64,000 nucleotides of DNA from Corythucha ciliata (taxonomy: Eukaryota; Arthropoda; Insecta; Hemiptera; Tingidae): NCBI GenBank assembly GCA_038030265.1, contig CM075943.1:7936001-8000000 (forward strand), read 5' to 3'. The notes under the pieces were generated by a model. The model was not told the origin of the DNA. It saw nothing but the letters and a program-made list of their open reading frames with translations, and searched no databases. This document shows positions 34,861-46,835 of this stretch, piece by piece. The translations under genes and the position numbers were made by a program. Positions within the stretch are counted from its first letter, which is position 1. Every line of letters begins with the position of its first letter.

Positions 34861-34971
34861 TGTTGTGCATCTACAGACTAGAAAAAACACATGCCTTTTA
34901 ATTATTAAAAATAAATAAATATTTTTCATTCGGTCATTGAACGCAATAAAATCATAATAAAATACACATCA
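34861..34971 (+). mobile_element. 3' LTR of the Gypsy element
   Basis: Begins TGTTGTGCATCTACAGAC and ends in CA. It is about 10 bp longer than the 5' LTR because of an extra AATAAAATCAT-like stretch near its end. The other differences are a few substitutions. Confidence 0.85.
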
Positions 34972-35169
34972 GCACGTTTACTCAATTTTAGCCGCGGATT
35001 TTCTCAAATTAATCCGACAAATTAGCGTTTTTCACGAATCAGCTTATGTCAATTTGTCCTAGAACCAACTTTTTTTTCAAATTTTGCAGCGGATCAGCGA
35101 TTTTTTACTAATTTATCCGCGAATCAGTGATTTTTCACCGTTTTAGCCGCGTATCAGCGGGGTTTTCAA
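34972..35169 (+). repeat. Family-A array, part between the Gypsy and DNA transposon insertions
   Basis: Continues the array seen at 31130-31191 and resumes at 40081. Units such as CTCAATTTTAGCCGCGGATT are clear. Confidence 0.75.
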
Positions 35170-35173
35170 ATGT

Positions 35174-35204
35174 CGTTACTGGAAAGACAAAGTATCGTGA
35201 GCGC
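35174..35204 (+). repeat. 31-bp terminal inverted repeat, left
   Basis: Begins CGTTACTGGAAAGACAAAG. It matches the reverse complement of 40050-40080 at 29 of 31 positions. Confidence 0.9.
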
Positions 35205-36763
35205 CACTTGGCCAACTTTACAGGAGATGCATTTTTCGTTTAGGACAACTTAATGTCGTCTGATTCTCTTGAAAATTTGTGTACGTGATCCTAGTGGTTC
35301 ATTTTAATTATTTCCATCAAAACTTTCTACCGTGAGCAAGATACTTTTTAAACATGTTTTGTCGCTTACGATCGAACATGGGAAAACAATTTCTGTTATT
35401 TGGTGGATACGATTTAGGGGGTTACGTTTACTGAATCAGCTCACTGTCGCTTACGTTTTCCCTTGGAGGGTCAAATTCATCAAAAATTTAAACAAATAGT
35501 CGTTTGGTTGTTATTTGGACTACGGCAAGTCATAAAAACAAAACATAATTGAACGCATTACACGCCCTATTTTAAGAATGACAACAGTAAAGTCACCAAT
35601 TTTGGCGTGCATCGAAAGCTATCAATGATAGCGACCTGGTGTTGGTTGCATTTTTGTTGTATAAATACGTGGACAGAATGAGTTTCATTGATCTCATCCA
35701 AGAATTTACATGTTTTTCAAGCGCCAGAAGATAGTACTTGCTATTCCAGTCCCAAAAATCTGGTTTTATTGTGCACTTTTGGTCATAACTCAAGAAGACT
35801 ATAGTGAGGTTTGTGAGATTCCACGTTGAAAAATACGTAAGAAATAACAGTAAAGTCGGTCTACCATTGAAATTTTCATCAAATTTAAAACTGTCGCAAC
35901 TTTATGGGTGAAAACAAGTATTTTTAGTACTATAGATCGACAAGTTTCCTATGGACAGAAAGAAGTGGTAAATTCAGTTAACTTTCTAAACACATGCTTC
36001 TAGAACCATCTGGAAATTTGGGCCCTCAGGGTCCATTAGAAACTTCTCAAGTTATAATTCACATGACGCGGAAATTATTGGCCCTCTATCGGCTTGATTT
36101 TGCTTTCATTCGACCAAATCAATCACCAGCATTCACAAATACGTCAGGAACCACCATTCTATTTCTATCAAACATCTCAAATTTAGGCATTTTTACAAAT
36201 TTTCCCCTTCTCTGTAATAACTCGGCACCAACGATATATAAACCTGGATTGCTCACAGATGACTGGAGGGGGCAGGTCGTCCCCTGGGAAACAATCACCC
36301 TGTCCCTCTCCTTGTGTAGTTATGGCAATATGGCACTTATTTTGAAACTCCACCCCTCTCATCCTCTATGGGAGCTTATTTGATGGCTATTATCAGATGG
36401 TCTTTATCAGCCGTGATGAGCAATCCAGTCCTTTTATATATCGTTGCTCGGCACTCGTCGGATCTAGTATTCTACTTTAATATGAAATTCTTGAACCAAG
36501 TCTCCGGACTGGACGAGTTTTACCCTCTTGGAGCCTTTCATAAAAATTTGTTTGACTGCGCTATAAGGCTCCGTGCACTCCAGCGTTTTTCTAACGCAAG
36601 ATAAGGCGTTAGAAAAATGCAGTAATGTCGTTCCATGGTTGGTATTAAAGATTTAAAGGGAAAATAAATTTGTGAGAAGTCACTATGAATTCGACGTCCA
36701 GAAAAAGTGAGAGTGGAAGAAGAGACATTTAATTAAGTTTTGACAATTAAAAAATGGGTGCTA

Positions 36764-36902
36764 GGACACTTTGTACTGTCCATTGTTATTTTAGCTGAGG
36801 GAGGACACTTTGTACGGTCACCTGGGTAATCCTCAATCGAGAAGGAGGACACTTCGTACTCTCCGAAAGTAATAGGTAGATATGAAGGGGGACACTTTGT
36901 AC
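36764..36902 (+). promoter_or_regulatory. Left cluster of four GGACACTTTGTAC sites
   Basis: Copies start at 36764, 36803, 36847 (one mismatch) and 36890, spaced 39-44 bp. Probable transposase binding sites at the left MULE end. Confidence 0.65.
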
Positions 36903-37015
36903 TACGCAGGAATATAATACATTCGGGGTCAATAATTTCGATCGCAGCTACTTCATGATTATGTCAAAACATGAGACGTCAATATATTTATTTTTTTTCC
37001 ATTTTACATTGTAGG

Positions 37016-38438
37016 TCAGTGCTTGATGAAATGAGCAATTTTCTGAAGGAATTCTGCCGTAGCCAGCAACCCATCGGCATGCTCTTGTGTTGGCTTGAAG
37101 AAAATGTCTTCTTTTGGCTCCATCCTCTCTGTTTGGAATTTACCAGCTGCGACGTCAAGCTGCAAGCACCGGAGAACAGTCCAAAATCCTGGTTTTGAGC
37201 AGCCCACAAGTTTGTTGAATGACGAATTCCACCCTTCACAGTAATTGTTCGTGCGAGCTCCTCTGCTCAGCGTCACCTCTCGGACATTCCATATTTCTAG
37301 GTTAAATCTGGGGATACCATTTTTTCCGCTCACATAATTTTCGTCAAAGTACATCAGCAGAGGAAGAACTTCGGCAGAACTTCGGCGTTGATCATCTTGC
37401 ACGGCTTCTTGATTTCAGGGTCATTTCTATATGCTTCCTGTAAGCACAAGCTTTGAATCTTTCGCCACGTTGACTGGCAGAGGTGGAAAAAACATCCTTG
37501 TATCTTAATGTTCGGAAATACTTGTTTTGCTGCAAGCATGGCTCCTGTCTCAAAATCTGTTATTACTGTTCGAGGGTGCACTGGGCTACCTTTTTCAATG
37601 GAATGTCTCAGGAGTACCATAAGCATTTCTACATAGATTTCCTTGGTACGGTTCGGCAGAAAGGCGTACAAACATGATATCACTTTTCCATCTTCACGAC
37701 GTGCTCTAATGATGTACAACTGCGCGAATACTGACGAACACTTGAAAGTACCATCCATGAACCAAACCGGGGAATGTGTTATAGTAGAAATACCGTCATC
37801 AGTCGCGAAGAGGATAACTCTATCGTCTCTTTACAGACGATTTCTTCTATACAGAAGAAATCTCTCTGGATTGGCTGCCATAGTTGTCTTCCAAGCATCT
37901 GGTAAGTCAAAGACGATCCCTTTCGGTTCTTCTGGTAACAATCGTCGACGAGCTCTTCTCATCGAACGTCTCACAGTTGTCATTTTACCTGCAGCAAAGA
38001 AGCATGTTTTATTTAATTTTTTGTTTTTATCTTGTGTGTATTTTATTTTTAATTTAAGAAATGTGTTTTATTAATTTTATTGTTTCTTATACTTATTTCC
38101 TTACCGAGGTTTTTGCATATGTTGCGATCAATGCTGTGAGCCACAGAGAGGACCGCCTGAGTAGGACTTTCTCGAGAAGTAAGTAGTCTTTCCTTGATTG
38201 AGTTCTTGGCCAGTAGTACTCCTACTTCAGTCGCAGACGCTGTTTCATGATTATGCGGAACAAAGTTAGTGAAATCATTGAAGGGTTCACGGACTGAAGA
38301 GGATAATTTACCCGGACATTTAGATGATGAGCACTTCCACCGTACTGAGCTTTCATTTTGGCGCAAAATCGTATAGGAATACCCGTCATGGACAAGCTTC
38401 GGCTTTCCTTTACTGCTCGTGGTTGTAATAGACGACAT
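37016..38438 (-). pseudogene. FLYWCH-MULE transposase, two exons, broken
   Basis: Start chosen at ATG 38438-38436 (MSSITTTSSKGKPKL), directly before the FLYWCH zinc finger (GYSYTILRQNESSVRWKCSS...CPGKLSS...HNHET). Exon 1 ends at 38105. A 116-bp intron (37989-38104) has GTAAGG donor and TTGCTGCAG acceptor, and splicing keeps the frame into KMTTVRRSMRRARR. The MULE core follows: WFMDGTFKCSS (first Asp), VITDFETGA (second Asp), GCFFHLCQSTWRKIQ, then YFDENYVSG and TNNYCEGWNSSF, ending at TGA 37016. Two lesions are visible: an in-frame TAA at 37831-37833, and an 11-bp tandem duplication (37365-37386) that shifts the frame. The enzyme would cut and move the element's ends. Confidence 0.85.
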
Positions 38439-38643
38439 TTTAATCCGAACAAGAAATGAGAGACAACTAATCTGCGTTGGTGCGATGCGGAAGTGACAGG
38501 GCACAAAAGAAACAAGAAAGGTACAAGTTCGAAGATTTGGTTTCACATGTTCAAAGATTTAATACACATAGTTCATAAAATACATTTAATAACACACAAT
38601 CAATCAATCATGTTATTGGGTCCCACACTGGGGACGATGGACC

Positions 38644-38782
38644 GTACAAAATGTCCTCCTCCTAGAGAGCCTCTTCGCTTACGACCGTACAAACTGTCCT
38701 CCTTCTTAGGTGGTTTGATTTCACAGGTACCCGCTGGTTAGTACAAACTGTCCTCCTGTGAGTACCACCGTACAAAGTGTCC
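38644..38782 (-). promoter_or_regulatory. Right cluster of four inverted GTACAAANTGTCC sites
   Basis: Complementary copies start at 38644, 38687, 38741 and 38770. They lie in inverted orientation to the left cluster, upstream of the transposase start, so they could also influence its transcription. Confidence 0.65.
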
Positions 38783-39129
38783 CATTCCCAAAAAATGAAG
38801 ACTCTCTAATCTAGTACGACAGGGGAGAATTTATTTGTCATTAATTCAAATTCCTAATACGACGTGCCCCCAAAGCAGGGAAACACAGCATCACTTCACT
38901 CAGGGCCATATTCATAATCGCAGCCCAACAATCGAGATGGATTATTATGCATTTGAGGAACTCCGACGAAATGATTGATGATAACTGACATCTGGTTGAT
39001 CGCTTAGAAGCCACTGAACACCTTATTTGAGGAAAGGTGGAAATTTTGGTACCACTTCGGTATTGGCCGAGTCTTGGTCAGTTCCTCGCCGAGGAGAGTT
39101 TTTGGGACGTTGGCCAATGCGGCTTGCTT

Positions 39130-39162
<33 letters not shown>

Positions 39163-39165
39163 TTT

Positions 39166-39496
39166 CCTTGAAAAGCAGTGAACTTCAAAGAAGTAAATTA
39201 AACCGTAAACTTCAGCGGGTAATCCGATTAAACAATTTTGTTCTTTAACAGATGTCTTTGTATTGGCTGTGCGAGGGACTGAGAAGATAATCTCAGTTCC
39301 AGGGCCGTATCTTTCCCTCGTCATCTCTCCTTTCTATTTTTGCCGTAGGGAACATATTCGCTGACTTTAACACGCAAAGAGAAATGCGATTAGGAAAAAA
39401 AAGTTTTAATTGAACAGTCACACTCTTTTCCCCACTTTTCTGGAGAGAACCTTGAATTCGTCCAGCTTTTTGCTCTTTCCTTCTCTCCCTCTCTCG
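39166..39496. repeat. 331-bp unit, copy 1, flanked by poly-T and poly-A
   Basis: Starts CCTTGAAAAGCAGTGAAC and ends CCCTCTCTCG. A 26-nt T run precedes it and a 379-nt A run follows. The copy at 40843-41173 has the same length and, by eye, the same sequence. It shows no coding similarity I recognise. Confidence 0.8.
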
Positions 39497-39878
<382 letters not shown>

Positions 39879-40049
39879 GCTGAGAGGGTGGATACGATGT
39901 TTTTGATGGCGCTTACGTTTTCCCGTCCAAATTTCAAAGCTAAAAAAAATAGTTTCAACCCAATTTTGGCTTATTTTGTTGTTGTTTTATGTATGTATGT
40001 ACGTGCCATGGAATCTAAAAAACCCAAAAACTCAAATTGACGAAAATTA

Positions 40050-40080
40050 GCGCTTACGATACTTTGCCTTTCCAGTAACG
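40050..40080 (-). repeat. 31-bp terminal inverted repeat, right
   Basis: Ends ...GCCTTTCCAGTAACG; partner of 35174-35204. Confidence 0.9.
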
Positions 40081-40084
40081 ATGT

Positions 40085-40600
40085 ATCCGCGAATCAGCGC
40101 CTTTTCTCATCATAGGCACAAATTAGCGATGTTTTTCTTCTTCTTCTTCTTAGCCTCATGAAATAGTGATTTTTTGATTTTGCCGTGATTAGCGCTTATT
40201 TTTCTCAAGTTTATCTTTTCTTCAATTCTTGCCGCGCTTGAGCGCTTGTGTCAATTTCAGACATGAATTAACTTTTCTTAATTTTAAACGAGAATTACCG
40301 TTTCCACACAACTGTACCCATGACCCGTGAATCTACGGATTTTATCAAATTGATCCATGAATTGGCGTTTTTCTTAGTTGTATACGCAAATTAGCGCTTT
40401 CACTCAATTTTAGCCGCTTATTAGCGGATTTTCTCATATTGAAAGACGAATTAGCGTTTTTCTCTATTTCAATTAGAGCACCTTCTCAAGTTTAACTGCG
40501 ATTGAGTGCTTTAACTCAATGTAATCCGGAATTTTTGTGATGTGTTTCAGTTTCAGCCACGTATTAAATCCTCTCAAATAGATCCGCGTGAATTAGCGTT
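40085..40600 (+). repeat. Family-A array, continuation
   Basis: Continues the array interrupted at 35170. Units TTTTAGCCGC..ATTAGCG are clear, with a (CTT)n stretch near 40136. Confidence 0.75.
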
Positions 40601-40620
40601 TAACCAGCGTTACCGTGGTT

Positions 40621-40790
40621 AGCTCTGACTTGGAGCGTCCAATAGCTTGGAACAGGCTACCAACTTGGTAGGAATTCTTCTCTATGCCTTCGTCTCTCTA
40701 GTTTATGAATTATTTTGCTGTATTTATATTTTCGGTCTTTCTCACGATGATCTAATGACTGATAATTTAATCTAATCTAACTCCTTTCAT
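40621..40790 (+). mobile_element. 3'-terminal LINE fragment
   Basis: One frame reads RPIAWNRLPTW then stop (about 40638-40670). This matches the WN.LP block found at the C-terminus of Jockey/CR1 reverse transcriptases. It is followed by an AT-rich stretch ending in TAATCTAATCTAA repeats. The fragment is short. Confidence 0.45.
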
Positions 40791-40810
40791 GAAAATACCT
40801 GCTCCCCTTT

Positions 40811-40842
<32 letters not shown>

Positions 40843-41173
40843 CCTTGAAAAGCAGTGAACTTCAAAGAAGTAAATTAAACCGTAAACTTCAGCGGGTAAT
40901 CCGATTAAACAATTTTGTTCTTTAACAGATGTCTTTGTATTGGCTGTGCGAGGGACTGAGAAGATAATCTCAGTTCCAGGGCCGTATCTTTCCCTCGTCA
41001 TCTCTCCTTTCTATTTTTGCCGTAGGGAACATATTCGCTGACTTTAACACGCAAAGAGAAATGCGATTAGGAAAAAAAAGTTTTAATTGAACAGTCACAC
41101 TCTTTTCCCCACTTTTCTGGAGAGAACCTTGAATTCGTCCAGCTTTTTGCTCTTTCCTTCTCTCCCTCTCTCG
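40843..41173. repeat. 331-bp unit, copy 2, flanked by poly-T and poly-A
   Basis: Same unit as 39166-39496, here between a 27-nt T run (40816-40842) and a 20-nt A run (41174-41193). Confidence 0.8.
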
Positions 41174-41193
41174 AAAAAAAAAAAAAAAAAAAA

Positions 41194-42729
41194 CTTTTTG
41201 GGAGGCACCACCTTAGAAAGTGGGAAACACACAAACTTTTTTTTTTTTTTTTCACACAAACAATACACAAATACACAAACTTAATTTCAGCATTACAATA
41301 CTTTTCACCTCCTCGCTTGTATCTACTCACATTTATTTTAAATAATGTGTTTATCGCGATTAAATCATAATGAGGTATGTAGCGCGCGTGTAGCGCAGGT
41401 GCTTTAGCTCACTAATGAATAATGAAAAGTTAAAAAATAAAACTTCGCTTATCCCACGTGGTTAATTTCTCCTCGATATTATTTGCTCGTAATAGTCATC
41501 AGAAAACGCGTTGTGTAACACATCTTACGATATTTCTATCTCTTCGCTTTTGGTCGAATTAAACGGTCAAAAGGCTTTCAGTTTACAGTTTTATACTTCA
41601 ATCCACGAAGCCTGCCGCTTCGAACAGAAATCCCCGAGCAAAGAAGATAATGGAAATAAATCGTCTCGAGCGCAAGACTTAAGCCTCAAATAAAAATAAA
41701 TGTGACAATGGAATTGCTTGTTGTATAAGCCGAGTGAGTGATAGCGGCACTTGCAAAAGTTGTAACTAGAAATAGAAAGCAGGCTTTAGACTTATGACGC
41801 GGATGTGGTATGAGGGAGCTACGTTATTTTACTTAAATGAAAGCACTTAAGAGTCCTACTTAAGAAGGGGGGGGGGGAGAACTGAGCGGAAAATTGCCAC
41901 ACTTGCCACGAATTTTCCATTTTCTTCAATTATTTCGTTTTCGTGAAACCACTAAACGGTCGATTTAAATTACACCAGCCCCCAGTTCTAAAACCCCGAA
42001 GGGAGAATGCAATTTTGTATTCATACTGTCGACCAAAGAAAAATTTTTCCTACGAATTTTCCCCGAGTAGCAGCCCCGGCAGGGCTTGATTGACGGATAT
42101 ACCCCCTCCTCCGAAACTACCTCGAAACTTTAAGTAAAAACGATTGGACGACGGTGATGATGCAGTGGTGCTGGGGGTGGGGGTGAAGGAGTAGTCGGCA
42201 CAGATCGGTAGAAAAGAGAAAAGTAAACAGTGACAACGGTGAATATGCCCTGGAGATATCGTAGCTGAAAACGAAGGGAAACTCCGGTGGGACTAATATA
42301 TTTACGCTGCCAACTACCCTGAAACCAACCTTCTCTCAATTGAATAAATTATACTAAATCAGGTCACCCTCCTTTTTTATTTTATTTGTTGTTTATTCTA
42401 TTTTATCGTGAAATATGTACAATGGTACGCTATGCCATAAGGGTACATTTTTAATTTCAGCCTGATGTTCCTGACTAACTAAGCACGAGCACGGCAATAC
42501 GCCATCCTTGGTCCCTTCAACCAGTATCATTGACGGATAAAAGAAGGGGTCAAATGGGGGCACCCACCCCTCCTATTCTTTGAAATTTATAATGTATTTT
42601 GTACGATCCTCTCGCTTCTAAATAGATCACACACTTTAATTTAAATGACGCCCGTTTATTAAATAGTCGGTTTTGCCATTTTCAGGGCCATTTTTTATGG
42701 CGCAAAAGCAGGGGTAATTTTATGCCTGA
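41194..42729. other. Non-coding, no gene recognised
   Basis: G run at about 41867-41877. AT-rich 42370-42440 reads on the minus strand like a retroposon A-rich end, but without supporting similarity. Confidence 0.4.
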
Positions 42730-43560
42730 TTGCTCTTCCAAAACCAAATTTATTGGATTTGGCTCATTAAAAACCCCACGCTGGGTGAGAAACCAAATTT
42801 CATGGCTTTAGATCTTTCCATTATTTTGGTTACTTACAAATAATAAATTTGGCTCGTTTGGAAACCAATTACCGTGACTTTTTGGCCCTTTCAAACCGCA
42901 GAAATGTGGTTCGAGCAATTTGAGGTTAGAACTATCTGTGATCCGAACATTTTTTATAGTTCGAGTGTTGTGTGGATTGACCATTTTGTAGTTCAATAAT
43001 TTTTGGAACTATCCACAAAATGCTCAATCCACCTATCGTAACAGCGTGGTTCGCGCGTCTTGAGTGGTTCAACCAATTTGTGCTTGGAAAGTTTTGTGGT
43101 GGGCAAGGCAGAAGCGTACCGACATAGCGGCGAGAGGTGCCGATCATCCTAGGACACGAGACCTAGGACACCAAAAGCTTAAAGATGAAAAAAAAAGAGA
43201 TTTTAAGGTTATAAAGCGTTTATTTGTGTCTAATATTGAGAGCAAGTGCTCATTTGTCACTAAAATTAACAAAAATACACAAATTAGATGCATCTGAATC
43301 GAAAGGAAACTTCGTGGATGAATAATTAGAGAAAATACGCCAACCTCAATTTAAAACGGCCCTTAATAGGCGGCTACTGTGCTAATCTTGGTGCAAGCGC
43401 GCGGCAAATAGTTGTACAAAAAGTGTTTTCACGGCTATATATAAAAAACACCTATTGGTGGCTGAAAATTACTTATTGGCGGCTTAAAATTGAGTAAAAC
43501 TGTAATTCGCGGCCATAATTGAGAAAAAAAGCAAGCCGCGGCTATGAAATTGAGCAAAAT
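42730..43560. repeat. Family-C units, then spacer, then family-A units
   Basis: Family C (AAATTTATTGGATTTGGCTC) in 42730-42900; unassigned sequence to 43300; family A on the minus strand (GGCTTAAAATTGAG) in 43300-43560. Confidence 0.55.
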
Positions 43561-43561
43561 C

Positions 43562-44275
43562 AGTGATGCCCACGCGCGCTCAGCACGCCCAGCTAATGCT
43601 GCCTTGCGAAACCTGCCCCGAAAAGCTCTCGCACAGCTAACGTCCCTATACAATGCAATGATGAGGCTTAGCTACATCCCCACGTCATAATGGTTAAAAA
43701 AAAGGAAAGCCGCCTAATGACATTACCAATTATAGACCAATTAGCCTCTTGTCATCACTCGCCAAGATCTTTGAGATGTTGCTGCTACCCGAATTGCTCG
43801 AATGTCTGAATCGTTTCATTCCAGACGAGCAATTCGGATTTAGAACTGAACATTCATGCCCACAACAGCTCCGTGGGCATGCCGACAACGAACTAGTATC
43901 TACTTACGTGGCAAAAGGTGCGTGATTGGGACTGTTTCTGGTCAAATAAAAGGCTCGATCGAGTATGGCACAAAGGACTCATAGCGAAATTAAAACCAGT
44001 GTCATACTGTGTATAATCGGACATTTGCTGTCAAGTAAAGTAATCTATATCAAAATCCTACAACATCCATGCAGGAGTGCCTCAAGGCAGTGTATTGGGC
44101 CCGTTACTATACATCTTTTACACGCATGACTACCCTCAGAAACCACCTGTCTTCACAGCACACTTTGCGGATGACCAAGTTGTTCTGGTGAAAAAAGACT
44201 CAGGTGCAGAAGCCCACGCGTTGTTTATCGCACTTGATAGTGGAACCACCATAAACAATGTTCCATAATGTTTTT
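43562..44275 (+). pseudogene. Jockey LINE reverse transcriptase fragment, multiply broken
   Basis: The fragment begins with a Jockey-type linker (LRNLPRKALAQLTSLYNAM), then TNYRPISLLSSLAKIFE and DEQFGFRTEHSCPQQL, DRVWHKGLIAKL, MPQGSVLGPLLYIFYTHDYP and the catalytic box HFADDQVVL. At least four frame changes or stops occur. The motif A catalytic Asp region is lost (NKRLDRVWH where relatives have D..KAFD). Both ends are truncated and lie against repeat arrays, family A before and family C after. Confidence 0.85.
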
Positions 44276-44279
44276 TGAA

Positions 44280-44540
44280 TGAAGCAACTCCGTGAAATAG
44301 ATTGGCCAGCAACGAATAATCCGCGAATTTTTTTTTATTTTATTTTTTGTGAGCCGCTGGCTCGTTCAAATGGTTCTTTAGCGAATAAAACCCGCAAAAT
44401 TCTAGTAAGAATGACGAAAATTATTGGTTTCAAGTGTACAAAATCGTAAAATTGATTTTTTTTTTAGCAAGTGAAAGCCATAAATTCAAACAATTGGTTT
44501 TTCTCCAACACCAACCCGCGAAATTGGATTTTTTTTTTTT
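44280..44540 (-). repeat. Family-C repeat units
   Basis: CCGCGAAATTG and GAATAAAACCCGC type units; T run at 44529-44547. Confidence 0.55.
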
Positions 44541-44833
44541 TTTTTTTCACCAACCCTGCCAGGCACAAATCTAGGGAAGGGCTCAGGGGGTTTGAGGCAG
44601 CGCTCAATGCGGTGATGGTGGAGTGTGGGGGGCACAAATCGTTTGCATTTTAGCCATTGGCGTGAAGACTCAGTTTGTCCATTTTTTGCAGTACGAACGG
44701 AATAAGTTTCGTAATGTTTTCACGGGAACGAATTAGCGTACATTTAGCTATTTTTAGGGAGTGTTTTGCCAATCAAGCAATTTTATAGCACCAAAGTAGT
44801 CAGTTTATCAAGTCCATGAGGTGCATGGTTGTG

Positions 44834-46835
44834 AACGCTGTAGTCGGATCGGCGAAAGAATGTGCATGAGTGGTGGGAGGCCATAAGCCCGCTTTTTCCC
44901 TCTCTTAACGTGGTTTTCTACTTCTCCTCTTATTATCAAACAACTGCAACCAATAACAGAGAGTTTTACCGATGAAATAGGAGAGGCTCCTCTCAGGTGA
45001 TATAGCGGTAAGTCATGTGCGTTTATGGAAAAGAGAGAGGGTAATTTCATGCACATTCTTTCACCGATCCGACTACAGCTGGAAAGTGGGTGGGGTGGTG
45101 GTGGGGTGTGGGTGGGGGGTCGATCAGTTGATAAGGTGAGGACGGCCCACCGTGCGCAAACGCAAGTTAACCAGTTGATCGCCTTAAGGGCGTAAATAGT
45201 CATTTTTGACCATTAAAGGCGCGAATCGTCTGTAGAGCGTAAACCGCAAACGATCAGTTTGGCCATTTTTAAGATCGTGAATGTTGCTGGTACGAGTATG
45301 CCATTTTTAGGGCGTAAATCGCCAGTTTTTTTAGAGCACGAATCATCAGTTTAGACGTTTCCAAGGCACGAAGGCTCAGTTTGGCTCTTTCAGACGCGCG
45401 AATGGCCAATTTCGCCATTTTTCAGGACAAGAATCATCTGCTTAGGGATGTCCAAAGTATAAATTGCCAGTTTAACCATTCATAATGCCACACAGAGTCA
45501 GTTTTACCAATTTTATAGGGCGTGAATAGCCAGTTTGGCAAATTTTTACGGCACCAGTATGGCCACTCCTAGGGCATGAATCCGTCATTTCAGTCAATTG
45601 TAGTGTACCTACTCAGTTTTGACATAATTCAATGCGTGAATCGTTAGTTTAACAATTTTGAGAACGCCAACAGTCAATTTTGCCATTTTTATGGTACGAA
45701 TAGTCCGTCAAGCCATTTATGGGGTGCGAATAGTCAGTTTGCCATTTCTAGGACGCAAATTGTCAGTTTGGTCATTTATAGAGAGTGGATAGCCAGTGTG
45801 ATATTTTCAGGGCATGAATCGTTGGTTTTTCCATATTTTAAGGCTCATAAAGTCTGTTTGGTCATTTTTAAAGCGCGAATCGTCCGTTTTGGTATTTTTA
45901 GAACACAGTTCGGACATTCTAGGCAGTAGGCATGCAAATGGTCGATTTGGGCATTCGATTTTGGGTCGATTTGAATGGTCGATTTGGGCATTCTATAGGC
46001 ACGGAAATGGTCGATTATATAGTTTTCAGGGCAGGAATGGTCTGTTTAAGGATTTTCAGAGTGCGAATCGTTATAATAGTTAAGCCGTTTTTAGATCGTA
46101 TAACGCCACTTTTGGCCACTTTTAGATCTGGAATCGCTAGTTTTGGCTATTTTTAGCGCGCGAATGGACGATTTAGTCTTTTTCGGAGAGGCACTCGTGA
46201 TCTTTTCATGCATTTTCATGGCTGCACGAACCGTCAGGCTAGTCACGAGCCGAGCCCTACGAAATTGGTTTCTGACGTACGAAATCCGCAAAAATGTGAT
46301 CTCAGAAAGTGCCAAACCGGCGAATTGCGTTTTTAAGACGTCTGCGAACGCGAAATTCAGTTGCCAAAACTACGGAATTGGGTTCTGCGGAGTGTCCAAT
46401 CCGTGATATTTGGACATCAAATGCATTTGTGATGAGTCAACCCAGTGCAAATTGGCTTTTGGGAGTCAATCCTGTGGTGTTGCCTTTTTGAGTGATGAAA
46501 AACCTTTGAAATTCGTTCTGCGACCACTAATCCACTAAGAATGGAAGTTGACTTGATTTGTAAGAGGGCGTGGGGGGATCATGAGCCCAGGGCTGAGCCC
46601 CCCTCCCCCAAAACATTTTATCCTACAAATCCGCTCCTGAAAAGCAGCACGGTAATTTCGGGGTCACGGAAGGGCCTCAACCGGCTTGGACCTCGATATC
46701 GAGTCGATAATCGATCTGGAGTCTAGAAAATCGACCAAAACCAACGACATTTTGTGAATAAGTATCCCAATTTCAGCATTAAGTTGCTTGAGACGCAGCT
46801 GTCGAGTCTTTATGCGTAGCTGACAATTGCCTGTT
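44834..46835. repeat. ~2.0-kb tandem duplication, copy 1
   Basis: Aligns over its full length with 46836-48852, with few substitutions. It contains a 241-bp MITE (44838-45078), a long family-B array (45190-46140), family-C units (46250-46530) and a hAT-type right end CCTACAAATCCGCTCCTG (about 46622-46639). Confidence 0.9.
44838..45078. mobile_element. 241-bp MITE with ~32-bp inverted repeats
   Basis: Left end CTGTAGTCGGATCGGCGAAA; the right end is its reverse complement with one change (GGTGAAA). Duplicated at 46840-47080. The interior is GT-rich and has no coding potential. Confidence 0.7.

Larger units (their letters stand above)
31198..34971 (+). mobile_element. Internally deleted Ty3/Gypsy retrotransposon (mag-like)
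   Basis: Two ~100-bp LTRs bracket a Gag stub, reverse transcriptase, RNase H and integrase, in the Ty3/Gypsy order. Most of Gag and all of the protease are missing. A purine tract (AAAGGGAGAC, 34851-34860) abuts the 3' LTR as expected. The element sits in a family-A repeat array and is flanked by GCACGT. Several frame changes and a foreign insert (about 32596-33417) mean it cannot be autonomous. Mag-lineage assignment rests on the very short LTRs and protein style. Confidence 0.85.
36755..38790 (-). mobile_element. MULE (Mutator-like) element with FLYWCH transposase and multi-copy terminal sites
   Basis: The ends read TGGG....GGACACTTTGTAC on both strands, facing inward. Further copies of GGACACTTTGTAC lie at 36764, 36803, 36847 and 36890 on the left. 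Their complements lie at 38644, 38687, 38741 and 38770 on the right. Such repeated subterminal motifs are likely transposase binding sites. The transposase gene lies on the minus strand between them. A clean 9-bp target duplication is not visible because both flanks are A-rich. Confidence 0.8.

Noticed and set aside
35593..35793. 66-codon minus-strand frame as a conserved small protein
   Set aside because: No domain, neighbour or family pattern supports it beyond length.
35994..36604. Two adjacent plus-strand open frames (129 and 78 codons) as a transposase
   Set aside because: No motif is recognisable and the composition is not convincing; left as unassigned interior of the 4.9-kb transposon.
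39166..39496. Short resemblance of TTCAGCGGGTAAT to the start of large-subunit rRNA (reverse strand)
   Set aside because: Only about 13 bases match; the flanking sequence does not follow the rRNA.
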